From NCBI GenBank assembly GCA_024278015.1, contig JAJRUC010000112.1:1-7079 (forward strand): a stretch of 7,079 bases of DNA, written 5' to 3'. A program made the position numbers and the translations under genes. Under the pieces are notes generated by a model. It was not told where the DNA came from, searched no databases, and worked only from the letters and a program-made list of their open reading frames with translations. This stretch comes from Chloroflexota bacterium. GTDB lineage: Bacteria > Chloroflexota > Anaerolineae > 4572-78. This document shows positions 1-5,089 of this stretch, piece after piece (positions within the stretch are counted from its first letter, which is position 1; each line of letters begins with the position of its first letter).

Positions 1-4
1 AGAA

Positions 5-90
5 ACCGCTTCGCGCCCTCTGTGAGGGGGGAAAGGCCCTCCCCCTTTGAGGGGGATACCCGAAGGGCACAGGTGGCCGGGGAGGGGGTA
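5..90. repeat. Dispersed GC-rich palindromic repeat, copy A
   Basis: It contains the 19-nt core CCTCCCCCTTTGAGGGGGA at 38-56, itself an inverted C-run/G-run hairpin, and then GGGAGGGGGT at 80-89. Both blocks recur exactly in copy B (260-278 and 285-294), and the second recurs in copy C (5275-5284). The left part (ACCGCTTCGC at 5-14 followed by a second C-run/G-run hairpin) matches the start of copy B at 251-260, so copy A may be a compound of two units. It lies between genes and encodes nothing evident. I read it as a REP/MITE-like non-coding repeat; the true boundaries cannot be fixed from three copies. Confidence 0.75.
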
Positions 91-228
91 AAAAGCGTGA
101 ATCCGGTTGTTTTCAACCTCAACTTATCCTGAAATCATCGACAAGCCAAAAAACCGGACACCCGGCAGCTGTATTCAAGGGAGTCAGACAGTCCCTGCGG
201 GACAGCAACGAGAATGAAAATTTAGTCT
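91..228. other. Non-coding spacer between repeat copies A and B
   Basis: No open frame with coding character is visible on either strand. Two small hairpins can be seen: GGTTG-TTTT-CAACC at 105-118 and GTCCC-TGC-GGGAC at 191-203. Neither is followed by a T-run, so neither is called a terminator. The operon promoter should lie here or in repeat B, but I found no convincing -35/-10 pair; an AT-rich stretch near 215-226 is the only loose candidate. Confidence 0.5.
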
Positions 229-296
229 ACCCCCACCCGTCGCTGGCGCGACCGCTTCGCCTCCCCCTTTGAGGGGGAGGGCCAGGGAGGGGGTTA
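229..296. repeat. Dispersed GC-rich palindromic repeat, copy B
   Basis: This copy shares the 19-nt core (260-278) and the GGGAGGGGGT block (285-294) with copy A. It opens with a C-rich segment (229-237) roughly complementary to its closing G-rich segment, so the whole unit can fold on itself. It ends only 5 bases before the Shine-Dalgarno region of the carboxyltransferase gene, and so forms most of the immediate 5' leader of the decarboxylase operon if transcription starts upstream of it. An in-frame TTG inside the repeat (269) would extend the protein by 15 residues, but it has no ribosome binding site and the residues it adds are repeat-derived. Confidence 0.75.
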
Positions 297-313
297 TTTT
301 CAAGGAAGAATTT

Positions 314-1891
314 ATGACGAAAAAAGAAACGCAATCATCGTCGCCCCATCAGGATTTATTGGACGAACTGGAAGCGGAGCGGGCCAAAACCTGGGCGGGC
401 GGCGGCCCGGCCCGCATCGAAACCCAACATGGCAAGGGTAAACTTTCGGCCCGCGAGCGCATCCGGCAACTGCTGGATGAGGGCAGTTTTCAGGAAGTGT
501 CTCCCTACATCGTCCATCGCCATACTCATTTCGGCATGGACGAAAAACGTTATCCCGGCGACAGCGTAATCACCGGCTTCGGAAAAATTAATGGCCGTCG
601 GGTATGCCTGTACGCCCAGGATTTTACCGTGCTGGGCGGCTCTTTTTCTGAAGTGCAGGGCCAAAAGGTCGCCAAAATTATGGATATGGCTCTTGAGGCC
701 GGCGTGCCCGTCATTGGGCTGAATGATTCGGTGGGGGCGCGTATTCAGGAAGGCGTTTACAGCCTGGCCGCTTATGCCGAACTTTTTTACCGCAATACCC
801 TGGCCAGCGGGGTCATTCCCCAAATCAGCGTCATGCTGGGGCCGTGCGCCGGCGGCTCGGTCTATTCGCCGGGCCTGACCGATTTTGTGATTATGACCAA
901 AGGCACCAGCCATATGTTCATCACCGGGCCGGACGTAATAAAAACCGTCACTCATGAAGAAGTGGATCTGGAAACTTTGGGCGGAGCGATGACCCACAGC
1001 GCCATCAGCGGCGTCTCTCATTTTGCCGCCGATGACGAACCGGCCACGCTGGCATTAACCCGCGCCCTGCTCGGTTATCTCCCGGCCAATAACGCCGAAC
1101 CCCCCCCGGCTGTTGAACCCACCGACCCCCCCTGGCGCATGGACGAGGCGCTAAACACTATGGTACCCACCAACTCCAGCGAAGCCTACAACATGAAAAC
1201 GGTCATCCGGGCTGTTATCGACTGCGACAGTTTTCTGGAGGTTCATGAACATTTCGCTGAAAACGCCATCGTGGGCCTGGCCCGTATGCACGGGCAAGTG
1301 GTGGGCATTGTGGCCCAGCAGCCCCTCACCCTGGCCGGGGTCATCGATATTGACGCTTCAGACAAAATTGCCCGCTTCATCCGGTTTTGCGACGCCTTCA
1401 ACATTCCATTAATCACCTTTATCGATTCGCCGGGCTTTTTGCCGGGAGTCAATCAGGAACACAGCGGCATCATTCGACACGGGGCCAAAATTGTGTACGC
1501 CTATTCAGAAGCGACGGTTCCCAAACTGGCCGTGGTGACGCGCAAAGCCTACGGCGGGGCCTACATCGTTATGTCCAGCAAATTCATTCGCACCGACCTG
1601 GTCTTTGCCTGGCCCACCGCCGAACTGGCCGTGATGGGCGCAGAGGGGGCCGTCAACGTGCTGTACCGCAAGCAGCTAAAGGCCGCCGAAAATTCGGACG
1701 AAGACAGAGCGCGGCTCATTGCCGAATTCAAGGAAAGATTCGCTAAACCATACGCCGCCGCCGCCGCCGGGCATATTGACGACATCCTTGTTCCGGCGGA
1801 AACACGGCCCCGGTTAATTGCCGCCCTGGAATTACTTCGGGACAAACACGTTGTACTGCCCGCCAAAAAACATGGCAACATCCCCTTATAA
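314..1891 (+). CDS. mmdA: Methylmalonyl-CoA decarboxylase alpha subunit (biotin-dependent carboxyltransferase)
   Basis: A 525-residue soluble carboxyltransferase that transfers the carboxyl group of an acyl-CoA, probably (S)-methylmalonyl-CoA, to biotin on the carrier protein encoded two genes downstream. It has the two crotonase-like halves of the family. The N half includes the GKLSARERI segment and the oxyanion-type glycine motif PCAGGS at residues 177-182. The C half has SPGFLPG and then AYGGAYIVM at 412-420. Residue 418 is Ile, where propionyl-CoA carboxylase beta subunits typically have Asp, a position linked to acyl-CoA choice. The C-terminal KKHGNIPL tail is typical of this group, and length fits the family (about 510-530). 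The ATG at 314 is chosen because AAGGAAG lies 5 bases upstream. First gene of a four-gene operon with a membrane OadG and OadB-type pump, which argues for a decarboxylase rather than a carboxylase. Other acyl-CoA substrates cannot be excluded from sequence. Confidence 0.93.
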   Translation: MTKKETQSSSPHQDLLDELEAERAKTWAGGGPARIETQHGKGKLSARERIRQLLDEGSFQEVSPYIVHRHTHFGMDEKRYPGDSVITGFGKINGRRVCLYAQDFTVLGGSFSEVQGQKVAKIMDMALEAGVPVIGLNDSVGARIQEGVYSLAAYAELFYRNTLASGVIPQISVMLGPCAGGSVYSPGLTDFVIMTKGTSHMFITGPDVIKTVTHEEVDLETLGGAMTHSAISGVSHFAADDEPATLALTRALLGYLPANNAEPPPAVEPTDPPWRMDEALNTMVPTNSSEAYNMKTVIRAVIDCDSFLEVHEHFAENAIVGLARMHGQVVGIVAQQPLTLAGVIDIDASDKIARFIRFCDAFNIPLITFIDSPGFLPGVNQEHSGIIRHGAKIVYAYSEATVPKLAVVTRKAYGGAYIVMSSKFIRTDLVFAWPTAELAVMGAEGAVNVLYRKQLKAAENSDEDRARLIAEFKERFAKPYAAAAAGHIDDILVPAETRPRLIAALELLRDKHVVLPAKKHGNIPL

Positions 1892-1897
1892 TCACCC

Positions 1898-1903
1898 GGA
1901 GGT
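1898..1903 (+). promoter_or_regulatory. Strong Shine-Dalgarno that fixes a TTG start
   Basis: GGAGGT sits 6 bases upstream of TTG at 1910. No ATG lies at a suitable distance, and the frame from this TTG gives the correct OadG-type N-terminus. The start codon is therefore the rare TTG, driven by a near-perfect ribosome binding site. Confidence 0.85.
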
Positions 1904-1909
1904 GTCATT

Positions 1910-2269
1910 TTGTCTGAATTAATCCGGCAGGGCCTGCAATTAAGTGTGGCCGGCCTGGGCTTAACCTTTACCGGCCTGGGTATTTTGATTGGAGTCATTT
2001 TTCTGATACGCGAAGTTTTTCGCCCCCGCCCGGATGCGCCCGCCCCGGCGCAAGAAGCCGGGCCGCCGGCCGGCGCCGCAGACCGCAGCGAACAGACCGA
2101 CGCAGAAGTGGTCGCCGCCATTACCGTGGCGCTGGCTCACCTGCAAAAATACAGCCGCTCGCAAGGCCAATTGGGCGCAGCCCTGGAAGAAGGGCGGGGC
2201 GCGTGGTGGTTTACAGGCCAGGCGCAGCGCCGTCCATTTTTACCCCCACGCACAGGAGGAAGAAACTAA
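1910..2269 (+). CDS. OadG-type small membrane subunit of the sodium pump decarboxylase
   Basis: A 119-residue protein with one membrane span at about residues 12-34 (GLGLTFTGLGILIGVIFLI), then a charged turn and a Pro/Ala-rich flexible linker (about 39-60). A short helical segment EVVAAITVALAHLQ and a C-terminal tail with WWFTGQAQRR follow. This is the layout of the OadG/MmdD family (gamma in oxaloacetate, delta in methylmalonyl-CoA decarboxylase), which anchors the carboxyltransferase to the membrane beta subunit and stabilises the complex. It begins 18 bases after the carboxyltransferase stop and ends one base before the carrier gene's ATG, so it is clearly co-transcribed. Overall similarity in this family is low, so the assignment rests on topology, tail and position in the operon. 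Confidence 0.85.
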   Translation: MSELIRQGLQLSVAGLGLTFTGLGILIGVIFLIREVFRPRPDAPAPAQEAGPPAGAADRSEQTDAEVVAAITVALAHLQKYSRSQGQLGAALEEGRGAWWFTGQAQRRPFLPPRTGGRN

Positions 2270-2270
2270 T

Positions 2271-2705
2271 ATGCAATTACCGGCTAACCGTCGGGTCAAA
2301 GTGACCGTCAACGGCAAATCCTATACGGTTGAAGTAGGCGACCTGAACAGCTCGCCCATCAAGGTTTTGGTCAACGGCCGGCCCTGTCTGGTAAACATTT
2401 CTGCCGCCGATATTGAAGTTGTTCCCGCCGACGCTTCGGCGGCCTCGCCGGAAAAAGCGACGCGCGAACCCTCTGGCCCGGCCGGGCCGATGGTCAACGC
2501 CGTTAAAGCGCCTATGCCGGGCCATATTCTGGACATTGCCGTAAAACCGGGCGATACCGTCGCGTTTCGGCAGCAACTTTGCACCCTGGAGGCGATGAAA
2601 ATGAAAAACGCCATCCGCTCGCCCAAAGACGGCGCCATCGCTACTGTAGAAGTAACTGAAGGCCAAACCGTAGCCCATAACGACGTTCTGTTTACGTTCA
2701 AGTGA
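2271..2705 (+). CDS. Biotin carboxyl carrier protein subunit of the decarboxylase
   Basis: A 144-residue carrier protein. An N-terminal beta-rich region (about 6-60, VKVTVNGKSYTVEVGD) is joined by a linker rich in Ala, Pro and Ser to a C-terminal biotinyl/lipoyl domain (about 70-144). The domain has the attachment motif EAMKMKN with the biotinylated Lys at residue 110, preceded by the family's APMPGHI strand and PGDTV turn. It shuttles carboxybiotin between the carboxyltransferase and the membrane beta subunit. AGGAGG at 2254-2259 precedes the ATG by 11 bases. It starts one base after the OadG-type gene and ends 7 bases before the beta subunit gene. The corresponding subunit is called MmdC in methylmalonyl-CoA and GcdC in glutaconyl-CoA decarboxylase. 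Confidence 0.95.
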   Translation: MQLPANRRVKVTVNGKSYTVEVGDLNSSPIKVLVNGRPCLVNISAADIEVVPADASAASPEKATREPSGPAGPMVNAVKAPMPGHILDIAVKPGDTVAFRQQLCTLEAMKMKNAIRSPKDGAIATVEVTEGQTVAHNDVLFTFK

Positions 2706-2712
2706 GATAAAT

Positions 2713-3843
2713 ATGGAATTCAGCCAATTACTTGATTTGCTGCAAGCCCCGCTTTTACTGGACTGGAAGATGCTGATTATGACAGGCATCGGCGGCGCAC
2801 TCATTTACCTGGCCGTCGCCAAAGATTACGAGCCGGTCTTGTTGCTGCCCATCGGATTCGGGGCCATTTTAACCAACCTGCCCCTAACCGGCATCGCCGG
2901 CGAACACGGCCTGCTGGGGATTATGTACAAGGCGGGCATCGAAACCGAACTGTTTCCGCTGCTCATTTTCATTGGTATTGGGGCTATGACCGATTTTGGG
3001 CCGCTGCTGGAAAATCCCAAAATGGCCTTGTTGGGGGCCGCCGGGCAATTCGGCATTTTCGGCACGTTGATGCTGGCCCTCAGCCTGGGCTTCCAGATGA
3101 ACGAGGCCGCCTCAATCGGCATTATCGGGGCCATCGACGGCCCGACCGCCATTTATGTTTCCAGCAAGCTGGCCCCGCACCTGCTTGGCCCCATCGCCGT
3201 GGCGGCCTACAGCTATATGTCGCTGGTGCCCATTATCCAGCCGCCGGTGATGCGCCTGCTCACCACCGATGCGGAACGCAAAGTCAGAATGCCTTACACC
3301 CAAAAAGAAATATCGAAGACCGCGCGGGTGTTGTTTCCCATTGTGGTCACAATTATCGTTTCATTATTGGCGCCGATTGCTTCGCCGCTGATTGCCACGT
3401 TGATGTTCGGCAATTTAATGCGAGAATCCGGCGTGGTGGAGCGGCTCAGCCAATCGGCGCAAAACGAAATTGCCAACGTAGCCACAATTTTTCTGGGGCT
3501 GACTATCGGCAGCACCATGACCGGCGAGGGCTTCATTCGCTTTGATACGTTGTTAATTATGGCGATGGGCTTGCTGGCTTTTGTGCTGGATACGGCGGGC
3601 GGAGTCCTTTTCGGCAAGCTGATGTACGTTCTTTCCGGCAAAAAATTCAATCCGCTTATCGGCGCGGCGGGCATCAGCGCCTTTCCCATGTCGGCCCGGA
3701 TTGTGCAGCGCATGGGGCAAAAATACGATTTCGAGAATTTTTTGCTGATGCACGCTATGGGGGCCAACACGGCCGGCCAGTTGGGGAGCGTGATGGCCGG
3801 GGGAATTGTGCTGACCTTGCTTTCCGGGTTAATTGGCGCGTGA
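2713..3843 (+). CDS. Sodium-translocating decarboxylase beta subunit (carboxybiotin decarboxylase, Na+ channel)
   Basis: A 376-residue polytopic membrane protein of the OadB/MmdB/GcdB family. It decarboxylates carboxybiotin and exports Na+ across the cytoplasmic membrane, consuming a proton. About nine hydrophobic segments are visible, near residues 19-37, 40-56, 78-95, 104-125, 155-180, 205-232, 278-300 and 350-375, plus likely re-entrant loops. The residues studied in Klebsiella OadB are all conserved in register. Asp203 corresponds to D142 in IDGPTAIY; Asn373, Gly377, Ser382 and Arg389 correspond to N313, G317, S322 and R329 in NPLIGAAGISAFPMSAR. The pump is therefore expected to be active. 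The ATG follows the carrier stop by 7 bases, with only a weak GTGAG as ribosome binding site, which suggests translational coupling. Last gene of the operon, closed by the terminator at 3859-3894. Which subtype it belongs to is inferred from the alpha subunit. Confidence 0.95.
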   Translation: MEFSQLLDLLQAPLLLDWKMLIMTGIGGALIYLAVAKDYEPVLLLPIGFGAILTNLPLTGIAGEHGLLGIMYKAGIETELFPLLIFIGIGAMTDFGPLLENPKMALLGAAGQFGIFGTLMLALSLGFQMNEAASIGIIGAIDGPTAIYVSSKLAPHLLGPIAVAAYSYMSLVPIIQPPVMRLLTTDAERKVRMPYTQKEISKTARVLFPIVVTIIVSLLAPIASPLIATLMFGNLMRESGVVERLSQSAQNEIANVATIFLGLTIGSTMTGEGFIRFDTLLIMAMGLLAFVLDTAGGVLFGKLMYVLSGKKFNPLIGAAGISAFPMSARIVQRMGQKYDFENFLLMHAMGANTAGQLGSVMAGGIVLTLLSGLIGA

Positions 3844-3858
3844 CGGTTTTTTTGCAGC

Positions 3859-3894
3859 AAAAAAGGCAACGATATAACAATCGTTGCCTTTTTT
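3859..3894 (+). terminator. Strong intrinsic terminator after the decarboxylase operon
   Basis: Perfect 15-bp arms (AAAAAAGGCAACGAT at 3859-3873 and its complement at 3880-3894) enclose the 6-base loop ATAACA, with a six-T tract at 3889-3894 as the outer part of the right arm. It starts 16 bases after the beta subunit stop. Because the left arm begins with an A-run, the same hairpin has a U-tract on the minus strand, so it can also stop leftward transcription coming from the nucleotidyltransferase unit. Confidence 0.93.
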
Positions 3895-3900
3895 AGTGGG

Positions 3901-3942
3901 CAGGGGCGGCAGGAATTGAACCCGCAACCTTCGGTTTTGGAG
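3901..3942 (-). tRNA. Partial tRNA-Trp(CCA): 3' segment only, from the anticodon loop to the discriminator base
   Basis: Read on the minus strand, this is nucleotides 32-73 of a tRNA-Trp. It has anticodon loop CTCCAAA (anticodon CCA at 3940-3938), 3' anticodon stem ACCGA, variable AGGTT, and a T arm GCGGG-TTCAATT-CCTGC that pairs fully with one G-T. The acceptor strand CGCCCCT and discriminator G follow; no CCA is encoded. Upstream sequence cannot form the 5' side of the anticodon stem beyond chance, and there is no D arm or 5' acceptor (AGGGGCG expected). It is not a functional gene. The clean break at the anticodon loop is what tyrosine recombinase integration into tRNA genes leaves behind as the displaced copy (an att-site remnant). 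Confidence 0.85.
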
Positions 3943-3944
3943 AA

Positions 3945-4091
3945 CTAAAATTCCTCACCTTGTTGTAAGCAGCTCGCAATTTCTTTGGCAACTTCTGTTT
4001 TCGGCAAACAAGAAGTTGACCATTCGGCAGTCAGATTCAAATCCTGCGGATTCCTGTAATCCAGCACGATGGCGTCCGCGCTGATGTATTT
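3945..4091 (-). pseudogene. Possible gene remnant: 48 open codons without a start, unidentified
   Basis: On the minus strand a frame opens after a TGA at 4094-4092 and ends with TAG at 3947-3945, three bases before the tRNA segment. It reads as a plausible protein end containing ADAIVLDYRNPQDLNLTAEW and ending LQQGEEF. There is no ATG; the only alternative starts (GTG, TTG) lack a ribosome binding site. The frame is the same as that of the nucleotidyltransferase just upstream, separated by TAG, eight codons and TGA. I do not recognise the family. It may be the C-terminus of a gene truncated during integration or deletion, or simply a chance opening, since a second minus frame is also open here. 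Confidence 0.3.
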
Positions 4092-4118
4092 TCAAATTCG
4101 AGAAATTTCCGGGGAAAA

Positions 4119-4715
4119 CTATCGCCGGGGTGATTGAGCGTCATTCAGCGCTTTTTCCAGCAAATCCGCCACGCCCAATTCGGCTGCCCACCGTTGTAGA
4201 TATGCTACGTCAAGCCGGGCATCCTGCACTTTGATGATGCCCAACACATCTCGCCATTGTCGCTCCGAAACTTCTTCGCCCAACCGGTACCACTCCAGTT
4301 TAGCCAGAATGGTATCTTCTGCGGTGGCAATATAAATTGATTGTGAAGCGTCAGGGGTAATGTTCCGGGCAACTCTTCGCTTGAATTGACTTTTATCGAA
4401 CGCCCGTTGTTTCGCTATGAAAACGTCCACCTTGAACATCGTTCTTAGATGAATGATATTAAAACTGCTTTGATGGCGAATGGCTGAATAGATCACATTT
4501 ATATCAACATAAAATTCATCTTGCACGGCTTTAGCGAAGGGGAGGGCGTGTTCATCGCGCATATCAACAACCAAATCGGCGTCTTGTGTGGTGCGCACCA
4601 ACCCGTGAATGGCGCCGGCCAGCGAGCCGCCCACCAAATACGGCGCGCCTAATTCATCCAGAACCGTTGTTACCTGGATGGTGACTGCCAGCGGTTCAGC
4701 GAGCATACGTTTCAT
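4119..4715 (-). CDS. AbiEii-like nucleotidyltransferase
   Basis: A 198-residue protein of the polymerase-beta-like nucleotidyltransferase fold. The active-site elements are all present: GGS at residues 29-31, the metal-binding pair D45 and D47 in TTQDADLVVD, and a third acidic residue D97 in MFKVDVFIA. The C half has AEDTILAKLEWY (132-143) and QWRDVLGI (153-160), the pattern of AbiEii/AbiGii-toxin-type and related uncharacterised transferases. The gene overlaps the upstream small gene by 20 bases and lacks a ribosome binding site of its own, so translation is probably coupled. Family members transfer nucleotides to RNA, protein or small molecules; the substrate here is unknown. It could be the toxin of a two-gene module or a metabolic or resistance-type transferase. 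The ATG at 4715 is the first in frame; the internal ATG three codons later is an alternative. Confidence 0.85.
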   Translation of the reverse strand: MKRMLAEPLAVTIQVTTVLDELGAPYLVGGSLAGAIHGLVRTTQDADLVVDMRDEHALPFAKAVQDEFYVDINVIYSAIRHQSSFNIIHLRTMFKVDVFIAKQRAFDKSQFKRRVARNITPDASQSIYIATAEDTILAKLEWYRLGEEVSERQWRDVLGIIKVQDARLDVAYLQRWAAELGVADLLEKALNDAQSPRR

Positions 4716-4971
4716 CTTGTACTATTGGAACAAGCGGACCATAGATTTGCAGGGCAATTGTTTCACCGAGCAATAAATCTGCCAGGCGGCGATGCAATTC
4801 TTGCAGGTCTGCTTGCGGATGGCGTTCCCGCAATCCACTGAGTGCCAGGGTGCGTGCCGCCCGGTTGAGCTGCCCCAACATTTCCAATTTGCGCCAAGCC
4901 GGAGCCTGACGCAGCAACATCAATTGCACGCGCTCGGCTTCGGGGCGGGTATCTGACAAAACAGGGGACAT
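4696..4971 (-). CDS. Small helical partner protein of the nucleotidyltransferase, unknown function
   Basis: A 91-residue, mostly alpha-helical, charged protein with no signal peptide or membrane span. The middle has LRERHPQADLQELHRRLADL (about 47-66) followed by LLGETIALQIYGP. From memory, small proteins with this arginine- and histidine-rich HPxA...LHRRLA pattern are recurrent hypotheticals in Chloroflexota and other environmental bacteria, often beside nucleotidyltransferases; this needs a database search. It lacks a recognisable helix-turn-helix of the AbiEi kind and has no HEPN RX4-6H motif. GAGGAG at 4986-4981 precedes the ATG by 9 bases and an extended -10 promoter lies further upstream. 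The 20-base overlap with the nucleotidyltransferase suggests equimolar, coupled synthesis, as for an antitoxin or subunit, but that role is an inference. Confidence 0.75.
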   Translation of the reverse strand: MSPVLSDTRPEAERVQLMLLRQAPAWRKLEMLGQLNRAARTLALSGLRERHPQADLQELHRRLADLLLGETIALQIYGPLVPIVQDETYAR

Positions 4972-4980
4972 TGCAAAAAT

Positions 4981-4986
4981 CTCCTC
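4981..4986 (-). promoter_or_regulatory. Ribosome binding site of the small helical protein gene
   Basis: GAGGAG on the minus strand lies 9 bases upstream of the ATG at 4971. It is the only good Shine-Dalgarno in the two-gene unit and supports the chosen start. Confidence 0.8.
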
Positions 4987-5020
4987 ATTTGCAACAGAGT
5001 GGTTTGGCTCACCTGGCTAC

Positions 5021-5045
5021 AGTATAGCACAAAATTGCGTTTTGT
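5021..5045 (-). promoter_or_regulatory. Extended -10 promoter with internal inverted repeat, for the nucleotidyltransferase unit
   Basis: On the minus strand TGCTATACT (5029-5021) is an extended -10 element with hexamer TATACT, placing the transcription start near 5014, about 43 bases before the ATG. No good -35 is seen at the normal distance, as is common for extended -10 promoters. Immediately upstream an inverted repeat ACAAAA-TTGCG-TTTTGT spans 5029-5045 and covers the spacer and the -35 edge, a position where a repressor would block polymerase. Autoregulation by the encoded pair is possible but not shown. Confidence 0.55.
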
Positions 5046-5089
5046 TATAGCCTTTTGCGCCAGGGCAAACGCATCTAAATTCAAAATTG

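Noticed and set aside
1..296. CRISPR array or rRNA-like structure in the repeat-rich left end
   Set aside because: Only two imperfect palindromic units of different length about 200 bases apart, without regular spacers.
269..313. Longer carboxyltransferase starting from TTG at 269
   Set aside because: The extra 15 residues come from repeat copy B, there is no ribosome binding site before the TTG, and AAGGAAG stands at the right distance from ATG 314.
356..1021. Long minus-strand frame antisense to the carboxyltransferase
   Set aside because: A shadow of GC-rich coding sequence; its product has no family character and the + strand gene is certain. The same applies to minus frames at 1561-2121, 2277-2804 and 3294-3869.
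314..1891. Propionyl- or acetyl-CoA carboxylase beta subunit, or glutaconyl-CoA decarboxylase alpha
   Set aside because: The operon has the membrane sodium pump and no biotin carboxylase gene, so a carboxylase is unlikely; the protein is shorter than the roughly 590-residue glutaconyl-CoA type and has the KKHGNIPL ending.
2034..2270. Upstream extension of the biotin carrier frame back to 2034
   Set aside because: It overlaps the OadG-type gene in another frame, has basic low-quality composition, and the ATG at 2271 has AGGAGG and the expected N-terminus.
3901..4118. tRNA-Trp interrupted by a group I intron, with the 5' half further upstream
   Set aside because: No 5' half (AGGGGCG plus D arm, minus strand) is seen to the right within the window and no intron core is visible; a displaced 3' fragment explains the data better.
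4092..4118. Small AT-rich hairpin AAATT-TCTCG-AATTT style after the nucleotidyltransferase stop as a terminator
   Set aside because: The arms are only about 5 bp and AT-rich with no T-run; the bidirectional terminator at 3859-3894 is a better stop for this unit.
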